64,000 bases of DNA from Cyclobacteriaceae bacterium (GTDB lineage Bacteria; Bacteroidota; Bacteroidia; Cytophagales; Cyclobacteriaceae): contig JALHRJ010000006.1 in the NCBI GenBank assembly GCA_022841475.1, positions 1-64,000 on the forward strand. The letters run 5' to 3'. Each line of letters opens with the position of its first letter. Within the stretch, counting starts at the first letter, position 1. Position numbers and translations under genes: made by a program. Under the pieces are notes generated by a model. The model was not told the origin of the DNA. It saw nothing but the letters and a program-made list of their open reading frames with translations, and searched no databases. Positions 32,754 through 40,292 of the stretch are shown here, in pieces.

Positions 32754-33803
32754 ATGAAATCGATCATCATGTTTCTATCCCGTCATTGGATTCTTGTCGC
32801 ACTCACTTTTCTTACTCTTATTAGTTATGCAAGTGTTCTGGTGTCGCCTGACGTATTTTGGCCAGCAGGGTTTTTATCACAACTGATACCCTTTTATCTG
32901 ATAGTACAGATTTTTGTCTTGCTGGTCCTAGCCTTCCGTAGAAAGAAAAATGCGCTTGTTCCGCTCTTACTACTCTTACTGGGTTGGCCTTTTCTAACAA
33001 GTACTTTATCACTTCATTCCTCCATATTTTCAGATACCAATTCTATCCGGGTTTTAAGTTTTAATACAAAACTCTTTCGCAAACCAGGTACCTACAGCGA
33101 ATTCTCCACCGAAACGATTCAGTGGTTTGCGAATGACTCATCTGATATCAAATGCGTGCAGGAATACAGCACCAATGATCGATGGCCGCTACTGGATGTT
33201 ACCGCTCAGGTTGAGCGAAGAGGTTATAAAGGTTACATGCTTAAGGCAAGTGTAACTGATAGCGATCACAATCCGGGTATGGCGATCTTTAGTAAATTTG
33301 AAATGCAGGATGCTGGTATTGTCTTTGAGGATATCAATACCCTGAATGGCGCCATCTATGCTGACCTAATGATCAAAGGAAAAATTGTTAGAATTTACAA
33401 TGTTCATCTGGCCTCCATGAATCTTGAGCTCACTAAAACTAAAGGCTTACACAATAATCTTTCAAAGATCAAAAGACTTAAATCCGGATCGATTAAAAGA
33501 AGTGAACAGATAAAAACACTTATTGCTCATACTCAAGCATCGCCCTATCCATTCATTATTTGTGGCGATTTCAACGAGACTCCTTATAGTTATGTCTATT
33601 CAGAATTAAAAGAACAATTTCTTAACGCCTTTGAAGAAACAGGAAATGGATTTGGTTTTACTTTCAACGAATTTCCTTATCTATTGCGAATCGATCACCA
33701 GTTTTACAGATCCGATATTAAAGCGGTTGGCTATCAGGTTAATCGCACCATGAAAATTTCTGACCATTTTCCTACCTATGGTTATTATTTAACACCTAAC
33801 TAA
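32754..33803 (+). CDS. Membrane-anchored endonuclease/exonuclease/phosphatase family protein
   Basis: 349 residues. Three N-terminal membrane helices (about 10-30, 38-60, 66-85) precede an EEP domain: IRVLSFNTKLF, the Glu in CVQEYS, NVHLAS, ICGDFNETPYSYVY and the final IDHQFY...SDHFPTYG metal/His motif. The substrate could be nucleic acid, a phosphoinositide-like lipid or a sphingomyelin-like lipid, and the helices favour a membrane-associated one. It is followed after 6 bp by the DUF2214 gene. Confidence 0.88.
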   Translation: MKSIIMFLSRHWILVALTFLTLISYASVLVSPDVFWPAGFLSQLIPFYLIVQIFVLLVLAFRRKKNALVPLLLLLLGWPFLTSTLSLHSSIFSDTNSIRVLSFNTKLFRKPGTYSEFSTETIQWFANDSSDIKCVQEYSTNDRWPLLDVTAQVERRGYKGYMLKASVTDSDHNPGMAIFSKFEMQDAGIVFEDINTLNGAIYADLMIKGKIVRIYNVHLASMNLELTKTKGLHNNLSKIKRLKSGSIKRSEQIKTLIAHTQASPYPFIICGDFNETPYSYVYSELKEQFLNAFEETGNGFGFTFNEFPYLLRIDHQFYRSDIKAVGYQVNRTMKISDHFPTYGYYLTPN

Positions 33804-33809
33804 TTCCAC

Positions 33810-34259
33810 ATGACCACAGAACTTGTTTTACGCTATTTCCACTTCATCAGCATCTTCGCCATTGTTGGTACGTTGGTTGCAGAGCATCTGCTGCTCAAAA
33901 AAGAAATGACCCGCCTGGAACTGGATCGGATTGCGCGTATCGATGGTGCGTATGGAATTGCTGCGCTCACCTTGCTGGGTGTAGGGTTGACACTTTGGTT
34001 GGGAGAGTTTGGCAAACCTGCCATCTTCTACACCAAAAACTGGATTTTTCATACTAAGCTCACCCTTTTCATATGTATCGGGCTATTGTCCATTTACCCA
34101 ACCGTTTTTTTTCTTAAGAATCGAAAAGGTAATCCGGAAGAACGCATCACCATTCCCAAATCTATTTTCTGGTTGCTGCGCATGGAATTGTTGCTGTTAT
34201 TCATCATTCCTATTTTGGCGGGTTTCATGGCGAAAGGAATCGGGCTCGTCATTGAATAA
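33810..34259 (+). CDS. DUF2214 family membrane protein
   Basis: 149 residues with four predicted membrane helices. The conserved pattern is RYFHFISIFAIVGTLVAEHLLLKK, RIARIDGAYGIAALTLLGVGLTLW, NWIFHTKLTLFICIGLLSIYPTVFF, then LLRMELLLLFIIPILAGFMAKGIG. The two His-containing helix ends recall CopD/haem-binding membrane families. Function unknown. It probably shares a transcript with the EEP gene. Confidence 0.82.
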   Translation: MTTELVLRYFHFISIFAIVGTLVAEHLLLKKEMTRLELDRIARIDGAYGIAALTLLGVGLTLWLGEFGKPAIFYTKNWIFHTKLTLFICIGLLSIYPTVFFLKNRKGNPEERITIPKSIFWLLRMELLLLFIIPILAGFMAKGIGLVIE

Positions 34260-34260
34260 A

Positions 34261-34290
34261 AAAAAGAGTCAGCAGAACACTGACTCTTCT
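34261..34290. terminator. Bidirectional intrinsic terminator between convergent genes
   Basis: AGAGTCAG (34265-34272) pairs perfectly with CTGACTCT (34280-34287) around a 7-nt loop. An A-run at 34257-34265 gives a strong U-tract for the minus-strand operon. The plus-strand side has a weaker TTCT. Confidence 0.75.
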
Positions 34291-34304
34291 AAGATAAATC
34301 ACAA

Positions 34305-35108
34305 TCACTTCTTCCTGATAATTACATCCCCATTATAATTGCGCATCGAAATCTCCGGGCCACCACCATTTACCTCACCTTTTATCCACTCGTCAATCAC
34401 CACTTTGTAGGTGCCTGACTTGGTGTCCTTTTTTTGCACCGGACCGCTCTCGATCATCTTCATATCAAACCCGCTGAGGATTTCGCCCTGCTCGGTTTTC
34501 ATTTTGAAGGAAGCCTTTACCGTTGCCGGGAAAGTAATGTCAATGTCGCCATTGTAAGTAGAGTACGACATGGGCACACCTTCTTTCACTTTATCAAAGG
34601 TGACTTTGATTTCGCCATTGTATGTAGTTGCAATCACCGAACCGGATATGTTTTCTGCAGCAATCTCTCCGTTGTAGGTAGTGATTTCTACCTCACCATC
34701 AATATTGGAAATCAGAATATCTCCGTCATTGTAGGAACTTACTTTCACGTCAAACCCAGTGGGCACCTCAATCATCAGGTCCATTTTAGTATTCCACGAT
34801 CCGGACTCCACTTTTACATAATTGCTGTTCTCCGAAACTTCCAGATCCATGGTGCCACCGCTGATGCGTTTCAATCCTTCCTTCTCAGTTTTATTACCGC
34901 GGTCATTGCCTTCGCTAACGGAAGAATATTTCACCAGCACATCTTTACGGGCAGTGCCCTTCACCGTAATGGAGCCGTAATTAAGATGAGCCTTTAACCG
35001 GCCTCGTTTGGCCGGGTCGCTCAACGGCACCGGAAAATCTCCGGAACTCTGCGCGTACGTCATCGTGGCTAAACATACTATCAGTGCTATCACTATTTGC
35101 TTTTTCAT
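34305..35108 (-). CDS. DUF4097 family exported beta-strand repeat protein
   Basis: 267 residues with a signal peptide (about 1-19, ending TYAQ). The mature part is the DUF4097 repeating beta-strand pattern, with recurring TYNGEI or TYNGDI motifs (EITTYNGEIAAENISG, ATTYNGEIKVTF, YSTYNGDIDITF) that build a right-handed parallel beta structure. It ends NYNGDVIIRKK. Such proteins are often the last genes of ECF sigma/anti-sigma operons and are thought to act in the envelope; mechanism unknown. It lies 11 bp after its paralogue. Confidence 0.85.
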   Translation of the reverse strand: MKKQIVIALIVCLATMTYAQSSGDFPVPLSDPAKRGRLKAHLNYGSITVKGTARKDVLVKYSSVSEGNDRGNKTEKEGLKRISGGTMDLEVSENSNYVKVESGSWNTKMDLMIEVPTGFDVKVSSYNDGDILISNIDGEVEITTYNGEIAAENISGSVIATTYNGEIKVTFDKVKEGVPMSYSTYNGDIDITFPATVKASFKMKTEQGEILSGFDMKMIESGPVQKKDTKSGTYKVVIDEWIKGEVNGGGPEISMRNYNGDVIIRKK

Positions 35109-35119
35109 TTTCTTTTCAA

Positions 35120-36007
35120 TTAAATTTTTTCTTTTATATACACATCTCCATTGAAGGTCTCAAAGTCGAGGACCACACCGCCATCGCCCACCTTAAACCG
35201 GTTGCCGTTGACTTTGAACTTTGTTCCTTTCTCTGTTTCCTTTTTTTCTATTGCCACCGGCATGGATTCCAGTCGCGGCACGTTGGTGAACAATTCACCA
35301 TTATAACTTTCAAAACTCATGTTGGCTGATAATCCTTTTTGAAACCAGGCATTGATGTCGCCATTCAGCGTGTAGAAGCGGCAAGCCTTCTCAGGATTTT
35401 TTGTGTACGTGATATCTACGTTTCCGTTGATGGTGCTGGCCGTAGCTGCGCGTGTGATGTTGGAAAGCTTAATGCTGCCATTTACATTGTTGGCAACGAT
35501 ACTGCCCTTTAGATTTTCTACTTCAACATCTCCCTGGTTAACCGTACTCACCAGCACATTCAATGACATCGGAACTTTGATCACATAGTTAAATGTGTAA
35601 TCAACCAATTCCTTACAATCCTCATCCTGATCGCTCCACTGATAGCCCCAGCCATTGCGGTGCGTCCAGTCGCCTTTATTTTTTGAAGTTCTTCCAAAGC
35701 GACTGCAGATACCTTCGGTGTAAAGAATGAGCGTGTCGGCACGATCCAGTATACCTAGTTTAATTTGCGCTTTCCCCTTCTCAAGACGCTCTGTGGTTTT
35801 GGCTTTGATGGTGCGGGTTAATTCTACAAGTACTTTGTCGCCTTCATAGCCCGATACCTTTATGTTTCCGTTGATGTTGGCGATAATCAACGCATTGTCA
35901 ACACCTTTCTTCTCGAAGGACAACTCCTTCGTAATTTTCTCCGTGAATGACTGAGCAAACAGGCAGCATGGAATGAGCGTGGCTATTATTAAGATTATTG
36001 TTTTCAT
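35120..36007 (-). CDS. DUF4097 family exported beta-strand repeat protein (paralogue)
   Basis: 295 residues from ATG 36007. This start puts a signal peptide (TIILIIATLIPCCLFAQS) at the N-terminus, whereas the longer frame from 36028 begins in repeat-derived sequence. DUF4097 pattern: NINGNIKVSGYEG, VNQGDVEVENLKGSIVANNVNGSIKLSN, STINGNVDITY, TLNGDINAWF, ETFNGDVYIKEKI. A Cys-containing GICSRFGRTSKN stretch is unusual. It is co-transcribed with the second DUF4097 gene and lies after a strong palindrome. Confidence 0.85.
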   Translation of the reverse strand: MKTIILIIATLIPCCLFAQSFTEKITKELSFEKKGVDNALIIANINGNIKVSGYEGDKVLVELTRTIKAKTTERLEKGKAQIKLGILDRADTLILYTEGICSRFGRTSKNKGDWTHRNGWGYQWSDQDEDCKELVDYTFNYVIKVPMSLNVLVSTVNQGDVEVENLKGSIVANNVNGSIKLSNITRAATASTINGNVDITYTKNPEKACRFYTLNGDINAWFQKGLSANMSFESYNGELFTNVPRLESMPVAIEKKETEKGTKFKVNGNRFKVGDGGVVLDFETFNGDVYIKEKI

Positions 36008-36021
36008 GTTGTTGTGGGTTT

Positions 36022-36064
36022 CCCTCACCCTACCCTCTCCCCGGGGAGAGGGCCGGGGTGAGGG
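36022..36064. repeat. Long GC-rich inverted repeat in the sigma/anti-sigma operon
   Basis: CCCTCACCC TA CCCTCTCCCC (36022-36042) pairs with GGGGAGAGGG CC GGGGTGAGGG (36043-36064), a nearly perfect ~21-bp stem with almost no loop. It occupies the gap between the HEAT gene and the first DUF4097 gene. In mRNA it would be a very stable hairpin that could alter expression of the downstream genes. Confidence 0.9.
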
Positions 36065-36065
36065 G

Positions 36066-36845
36066 TTAGATTAGTACTTTTATGCTTTCTGATATTTTAG
36101 TTTTTACTTCTTTTGGTGTTTTCTCACTTTGCAAAAGTTGCTTCAGGGCTTCTACCGATTTTTTCTCCTGGATGGCCACCATCAACTCGGCCATCGCCAC
36201 CTGGACGAGTGGAGAATCCTGCGCGGCAATGGATGCAATCAGTTTGGTGCGCACTGCACTGTCCTTTGAATATGATTTGAGAGCTTCGAGTGCAGCCAGG
36301 CGCACGTTCACATTCTCATCATTGTTGAGCGTGGTGAATAATGCATTGGTCACCTTTTCACTTACCTGTTCCATTTCCGAAGTGAGGCTCACTGCCTTCA
36401 GGCGCTGTGTCGCAGATTCTTTTTCCAGCATGGTCAGCATCATCAGTTCTTTTAATTCACTTACTTCCTCCGTCAGTTGACTTACTTCTTTATTTTCGGA
36501 AGGTGACTGAATAAAAAATCCGGCAGAGAATCCAATCAGTAAAAGAACTACAGCCATGGCCAATCGTGGAAAGAGAAAATTCCAATCGGGTATGGTCAAT
36601 GATGTTTTAGTTTTCAGTGCACGCTTCTCTTTGGCCAGCGCTGCATAGAACTGATCATCCAGCTGGATAGAAGGAACGGGCGATTCAATTTTTTGAATTT
36701 GCTCATCCAATCCTGATAGTTCGCGAAGTTCTGTGAGATCAACCTCACCCGACTCAATCAATTGTTCAATCAATCTGATTTCGGCCGGATCGGCCAACCT
36801 TTCGTTATACTTAGCTATCAATTCTTGCTGCTGCTTCTTTTCCAT
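36066..36845 (-). CDS. HEAT-repeat membrane protein, probable anti-sigma factor
   Basis: 259 residues. A charged cytoplasmic N-terminus (about 1-90), one membrane helix (LAMAVVLLLIGFSAGFFIQ, about 94-113), a coiled-coil-like region and C-terminal HEAT-type helices (NVRLAALEALKSYSKDSAVRTKLIASIAAQDSPLVQVAMAELM) extend into the periplasm. The gene directly follows the ECF sigma factor, the normal place for its anti-sigma partner. No zinc HxxxCxxC anti-sigma motif is present, so the inhibitory mechanism is inferred only from position and topology. Confidence 0.7.
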   Translation of the reverse strand: MEKKQQQELIAKYNERLADPAEIRLIEQLIESGEVDLTELRELSGLDEQIQKIESPVPSIQLDDQFYAALAKEKRALKTKTSLTIPDWNFLFPRLAMAVVLLLIGFSAGFFIQSPSENKEVSQLTEEVSELKELMMLTMLEKESATQRLKAVSLTSEMEQVSEKVTNALFTTLNNDENVNVRLAALEALKSYSKDSAVRTKLIASIAAQDSPLVQVAMAELMVAIQEKKSVEALKQLLQSEKTPKEVKTKISESIKVLI

Positions 36846-36870
36846 GCTCGAATTATGTTTAAAATTCTAC

Positions 36871-36908
36871 CTCACCCTCGTTCCCTCTCCAGAGGAGAGG
36901 GATGAGAG
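36871..36908. repeat. Second GC-rich inverted repeat of the same family
   Basis: CTCACCCTCGTTCCCTCTCC (36871-36890) pairs with GGAGAGGG.ATGAGAG (36894-36908). It sits in the gap between the sigma factor gene and the HEAT gene. It is the same word family as 36022-36064 but less perfect. Confidence 0.8.
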
Positions 36909-36926
36909 TATTAACTTTAACCTTAC

Positions 36927-37508
36927 CTAATGACTTTTCTCCAATTGTTTGTAAATCACTTTCAATTCCTGCAAGGCGCGAAACACTTTCACTTTCACCG
37001 CGCCTTCGGTGCAGCCCAGCACTTCACCGATTTCGCTGTACTTCTTTTCCTGAAACTTGCTAAGTAATAGCACCTCGCGTTTATCATCGGGCAATCGCTC
37101 CATGGCCATGGATAGCAATTGATGTTCTTCCATCTGTTGCATTTCTGTTGCGCGATTGTCGTTATGCCCGATGCGCTCCTGCCAGTTTTCAAGCTCTTCC
37201 GTGGCCTTGATTTTATTTTTCCGATGATGGTCATTGTTCACATTACGCGCAATGTGAAACATCCACGCCCTGAAGTCGCCTCCGCCTGTCCGGCCGGCAG
37301 GCTCGCCCCGGAAGAGGTGGCGATATTTCAAAATGCGGAGGAAGGTGTTCTGCACGAGGTCTTCGCTGAGCTCCTGCCTTTTGCAAAGGCCATAGAAGAA
37401 CCCAAACAACGGTCTTTTATAGCGTTCAAAAAGCAGGCTCATCTTGTCCAGGTCACCTTCTTTGACCTTCATCATCAAGACATTATCGGAAAGCGCTTCC
37501 AAATTCAA
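36927..37508 (-). CDS. ECF-type RNA polymerase sigma factor with a palindrome-encoded insertion
   Basis: 193 residues. Sigma region 2 covers about residues 20-95 (LFERYKRPLFGFFYGLCKRQELSEDLVQNTFLRILKYRHLFRGE...DFRAWMFHIARNV) and region 4 about 130-185 (VLLLSKFQEKKYSEIGEVLGCTEGAVKVKVFRALQELK). Between GE and GDFRAW, where the family normally reads FRGEG.F, there are seven extra residues PAGRTGG (70-76). They are encoded by a GC-rich near-palindrome at 37282-37304. The insertion is in frame and falls in a surface loop of region 2, so the protein may still work. It heads the operon with the HEAT and DUF4097 genes. Confidence 0.9.
   Translation of the reverse strand: MNLEALSDNVLMMKVKEGDLDKMSLLFERYKRPLFGFFYGLCKRQELSEDLVQNTFLRILKYRHLFRGEPAGRTGGGDFRAWMFHIARNVNNDHHRKNKIKATEELENWQERIGHNDNRATEMQQMEEHQLLSMAMERLPDDKREVLLLSKFQEKKYSEIGEVLGCTEGAVKVKVFRALQELKVIYKQLEKSH
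37282..37304. repeat. GC-rich near-palindrome inserted in the sigma factor gene
   Basis: GCCTGTCCGGCCGGCAGGC (37284-37302): arms GCCTG/CAGGC and a perfect core CCGGCCGG with one extra T. A preceding TCCGCC matches the beginning of the tRNA palindrome at 30604. Confidence 0.75.
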
Positions 37509-37590
37509 GGTTTAATCAAACAGGGAAACTGAAGGTACTGAAAATGGTTACAGGATTTATTCTAATTTTATCCTTTTGATTCATTCTACT

Positions 37591-38379
37591 ATGAAAAAGT
37601 CTTCCATCCTCCTTATCATTTTATGTGCGTTTATATTCAGTTGCACTGATAAAAAACCAGTATGGTCGGATGAATTTGATCATGTCGGTGCGCCTGATTC
37701 AACTAAATGGAACTATGACTTAGGAGATGGATGCCCTAATGTATGTGGTTGGGGTAACAATGAAGCACAATACTATACCCAAGACGCAAAAAACGTGCGT
37801 GTTGAAAATGGTAACCTGGTTATCGAAGCACATAAAGATTCCCTTGGCGGGAAGGCATACACCTCCACCCGCATGGTGAGTAAGTTCAAAGGTGATTGGC
37901 TTTACGGACGCATGGAAGTAAAAGCAAAACTCCCAAGAGGAAAAGGCACGTGGCCTGCCATCTGGATGCTGCCGACTGATTGGAAATATGGCGGCTGGCC
38001 GGCCAGTGGTGAGATTGATATTATGGAACATGTTGGATATGATCCGGGTGTGATCCACGGTACTATTCACACTGAATCATACAACCACGGAATAGGAACA
38101 CAAAAGGAGGGAAAGATCACCGTAGAAGATTGTATGGATGCCTTTCATGTATATGCTGTTGATTGGACAAAAGATAAAATGGACTTCTTCGTAGATGACA
38201 AACTCTATCATACTGTTACACGCGATCCGAACGAAGATTTTAAAGGCTGGCCCTTCGATCAGCGCTTTCATTTGATTATGAATATTGCAGTGGGCGGAAA
38301 CTGGGGCGGTAAAGAGGGTATTGATGAGTCGATCTGGCCGCAAAGGATGGAAGTGGATTATGTTAGGGTATATAAATAG
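37591..38379 (+). CDS. Glycoside hydrolase family 16 lipoprotein (beta-glucanase-like)
   Basis: 262 residues from ATG 37591. The TTG at 37576 would only add five residues before the signal. A lipobox occurs in CAFIFSC (about 12-18). The GH16 catalytic motif GEIDIMEHVG (Glu-Asp-Glu) lies near residue 140. VWSDEFDHVGAPDSTKWNYD at the mature N-terminus, WPAIWMLPTD and GGWPASGEI flank it. It cleaves beta-1,3 or beta-1,3-1,4 glucans, or marine galactans; laminarinase-like by sequence feel. It diverges from the sigma-factor gene with an 82-bp gap and could belong to its regulon. Confidence 0.92.
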   Translation: MKKSSILLIILCAFIFSCTDKKPVWSDEFDHVGAPDSTKWNYDLGDGCPNVCGWGNNEAQYYTQDAKNVRVENGNLVIEAHKDSLGGKAYTSTRMVSKFKGDWLYGRMEVKAKLPRGKGTWPAIWMLPTDWKYGGWPASGEIDIMEHVGYDPGVIHGTIHTESYNHGIGTQKEGKITVEDCMDAFHVYAVDWTKDKMDFFVDDKLYHTVTRDPNEDFKGWPFDQRFHLIMNIAVGGNWGGKEGIDESIWPQRMEVDYVRVYK

Positions 38380-38437
38380 CTGGGTATTGGGTATTGGGCA
38401 GTAGGAAATTGACAAAAGTTAAAACTCTAATTATAAG

Positions 38438-38863
38438 ATGAGACAAATTCTACTATCTCTATTATTGATTGTTGGGATTCAGGCCTACAGTCAAAATCCA
38501 GAAGCTGAAAAAGTGAATCAATTACATAAGAAAAAATTTGAATGGCTGATCCATAAAAAATATGATTCATTGAATTGGATAATGGATGATCAGGTAAAGT
38601 ATATTCATTCCAACGGTTGGATTCAATCCAAAGTCGAAGTAATGGACGACTTGAAATCCGGTAAGCTTAATTATACCTCCGTAGCTGTTGAAGAATCAAC
38701 TGTTTCCTTTTTTGATAAATGTGCAGTGGTAATGGGTAAAGGATATTTTAAAGGCTTAATGACAGATAACACTGAATTTAACATTCATCTCCTTTACACA
38801 GAGGTTTATGTTAAGCAAAGAAAACTCTGGAAATTGGTTTCGCGGCAAGCAACCAAAATCTAA
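38438..38863 (+). CDS. Exported DUF4440/SnoaL-like (NTF2-fold) protein
   Basis: 141 residues with a signal peptide (about 1-18, ending AYSQ). The remainder resembles DUF4440/NTF2-like proteins: HKKKFEWLIHKKYDSLNWIMDDQVKYIHSNGWIQSKVEVMDDLKSGKL, then YFKGLMTDNTEFNIHLLYTEVYVKQRKLWKLVSRQATK, the paired strands that close the cone fold. It could bind a small ligand. The gap from the GH16 gene carries TGGGTATTGGGTATTGGGCA, a degenerate copy of the repeat words found in the arginine operon. Confidence 0.75.
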   Translation: MRQILLSLLLIVGIQAYSQNPEAEKVNQLHKKKFEWLIHKKYDSLNWIMDDQVKYIHSNGWIQSKVEVMDDLKSGKLNYTSVAVEESTVSFFDKCAVVMGKGYFKGLMTDNTEFNIHLLYTEVYVKQRKLWKLVSRQATKI

Positions 38864-38865
38864 AA

Positions 38866-39471
38866 TCAAATCAATTTTTGTCCGCGCTCCAGGGATTTAT
38901 TTCTTTCGTTCTGAAGCTCCCGCGATAATTTGGTCTGCTTTTCGAGTGCCTTGCGTTTGTATTCCTCAAATTCCTGTGTAATTGTGTGAGCAATCAATGA
39001 CTTTTCTTTCATCCCGGAATTTAAAATTTTCATCCGCCCCAGGATGATGCCCAGAAATACCAGCAAGCCAGCTAGTAGGGTCGCAACCAAAACAAGAAAT
39101 GTTCCTTTGCCAAATGGAATCCCTATTACTGATATATGTTTACTATCGTATACGATTTCCTCCATGGAAGCTTTCTGATCCACCAGTTCCTTTTGAACAT
39201 TTTTTAACTCAACATGCAGGGAATCTATCCGGCTATTGGCAAGTCTAAGTTGGGCATGTTGTTTGTTAATAGAGTCGGTGTTAATCTTCCAGAAACCGTC
39301 CAGAATAACTCCCTTTATTACTTTATAGTCTTGGTAGGTCTGAGAACCTGACTTCATCATCTCATAGCGCTCTTGCAGCGTTAAAGTTTTATCTTCTATT
39401 GCTTTAAAAGCAGGTTGTGCTAACAAGGGGCTTACAACCAGGATCGATATTATGGTCAAAATCAATTTCAT
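38866..39471 (-). CDS. Exported coiled-coil protein with one membrane helix
   Basis: 201 residues: signal peptide (about 1-18, ending LLAQ), then TLTLQERYEMMKSGSQTYQDYKVIKGVILDGFWK, a heptad-rich coiled coil (about 60-105), one membrane helix (TFLVLVATLLAGLLVFLGIILG, about 122-143) and a second long charged coiled coil at the C-terminus. Homologues are sometimes labelled tRNA (guanine-N1)-methyltransferase in databases. No methyltransferase motif is present, so I do not follow that name. Function unknown. It converges with the preceding gene by 2 bp. Confidence 0.7.
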   Translation of the reverse strand: MKLILTIISILVVSPLLAQPAFKAIEDKTLTLQERYEMMKSGSQTYQDYKVIKGVILDGFWKINTDSINKQHAQLRLANSRIDSLHVELKNVQKELVDQKASMEEIVYDSKHISVIGIPFGKGTFLVLVATLLAGLLVFLGIILGRMKILNSGMKEKSLIAHTITQEFEEYKRKALEKQTKLSRELQNERNKSLERGQKLI

Positions 39472-39893
39472 GATACAACTTTAGGGAATCAACCAGCAAC
39501 CTACCTTTTACTCTCCAAAAGTTGAACTGTAAATGGATTATAAGCCAATTAAATCGTTCAAGGAAAGAATAACAAGGTTTAGTTAAATATTTCGGATAAT
39601 AATAAGGAGGGCTTACTTTGGTACGTCAACCTAATCCTTCAATGGTTTATAATCCATTTTTTATCACATAACACAATATTCAAGCAGCAATAACTTCCAG
39701 GTTACATCCAGCATCTAAACTTGAAAGTATCTTAAATCATTGGTATAAAAAGAAGTATTTAGTAAGTTGCCTACCCCGTTTCGATTTAACCCGTCTATTA
39801 AATTGGAACTAAAGGGTCAGTAGGGTAAAACCTTCAAATTTCCATGATTTTAAACGAATTGTGGTGCAAATAGTGGTTTTGGCTTTAAATCGA
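39472..39893. other. Intergenic region before the polysaccharide operon
   Basis: About 420 A/T-rich bases between divergent genes. I see no coding frame, no clear repeat and no convincing promoter pair, although the operon promoter must lie here. Confidence 0.5.
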
Positions 39894-40292
39894 GTGGCTT
39901 TGAAAAAGATATTAATAATAGAGGATGACGAACCCCTTTGCTGGCTATTGGAAAAGATCTTAACTGGCAAGTATGAACCCATCATCATGAAAAATGGCCT
40001 TGAAGGGCTTTCCTGGCTTTCTGATGGTAATTTGCCACATCTTATCATCTCCGATATAAACATGCCTACCTTGGATGGGATTGAATTGCTTGAAAATATC
40101 CGTTCCAGTGGCATTTTAAGAGATATACCTGTAATCATGCTTTCAGCCTCAGACGAGCCTGAAAAAAGAAAACGATGCCTTGCCTTAGGCGCAAGCAACT
40201 ATTTAATTAAACCATTTGAACCACAGTTACTAATTGAAGAGATTGAGAATACATTCAAAAGGCTTGATAACCCCCTTGTAATAGATCGATGA
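39894..40292 (+). CDS. Single-domain response regulator receiver protein
   Basis: 132 residues from GTG 39894, which gives the normal start VALKKILIIEDDEP. The longer frame adds only a hydrophobic non-family stretch. All key receiver residues are present: Asp11/Asp12, phospho-acceptor Asp54 (LIISDINMP), Ser84 (VIMLSAS) and Lys106 (YLIKPFEP). No output domain. It overlaps the sugar transferase gene as ATGA and may control polysaccharide synthesis by contact with it. No kinase gene is nearby. Confidence 0.88.
   Translation: MALKKILIIEDDEPLCWLLEKILTGKYEPIIMKNGLEGLSWLSDGNLPHLIISDINMPTLDGIELLENIRSSGILRDIPVIMLSASDEPEKRKRCLALGASNYLIKPFEPQLLIEEIENTFKRLDNPLVIDR

Noticed and set aside
37993..38006. 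CTGGCCGGCCAG palindrome in the GH16 gene
   Set aside because: It encodes GWPASGEID, the conserved residues before the catalytic motif. The palindrome is incidental.
38866..39471. tRNA (guanine-N1)-methyltransferase label sometimes attached to this family
   Set aside because: The protein has a signal peptide, a membrane helix and coiled coils, and no SAM-binding or knot motif.
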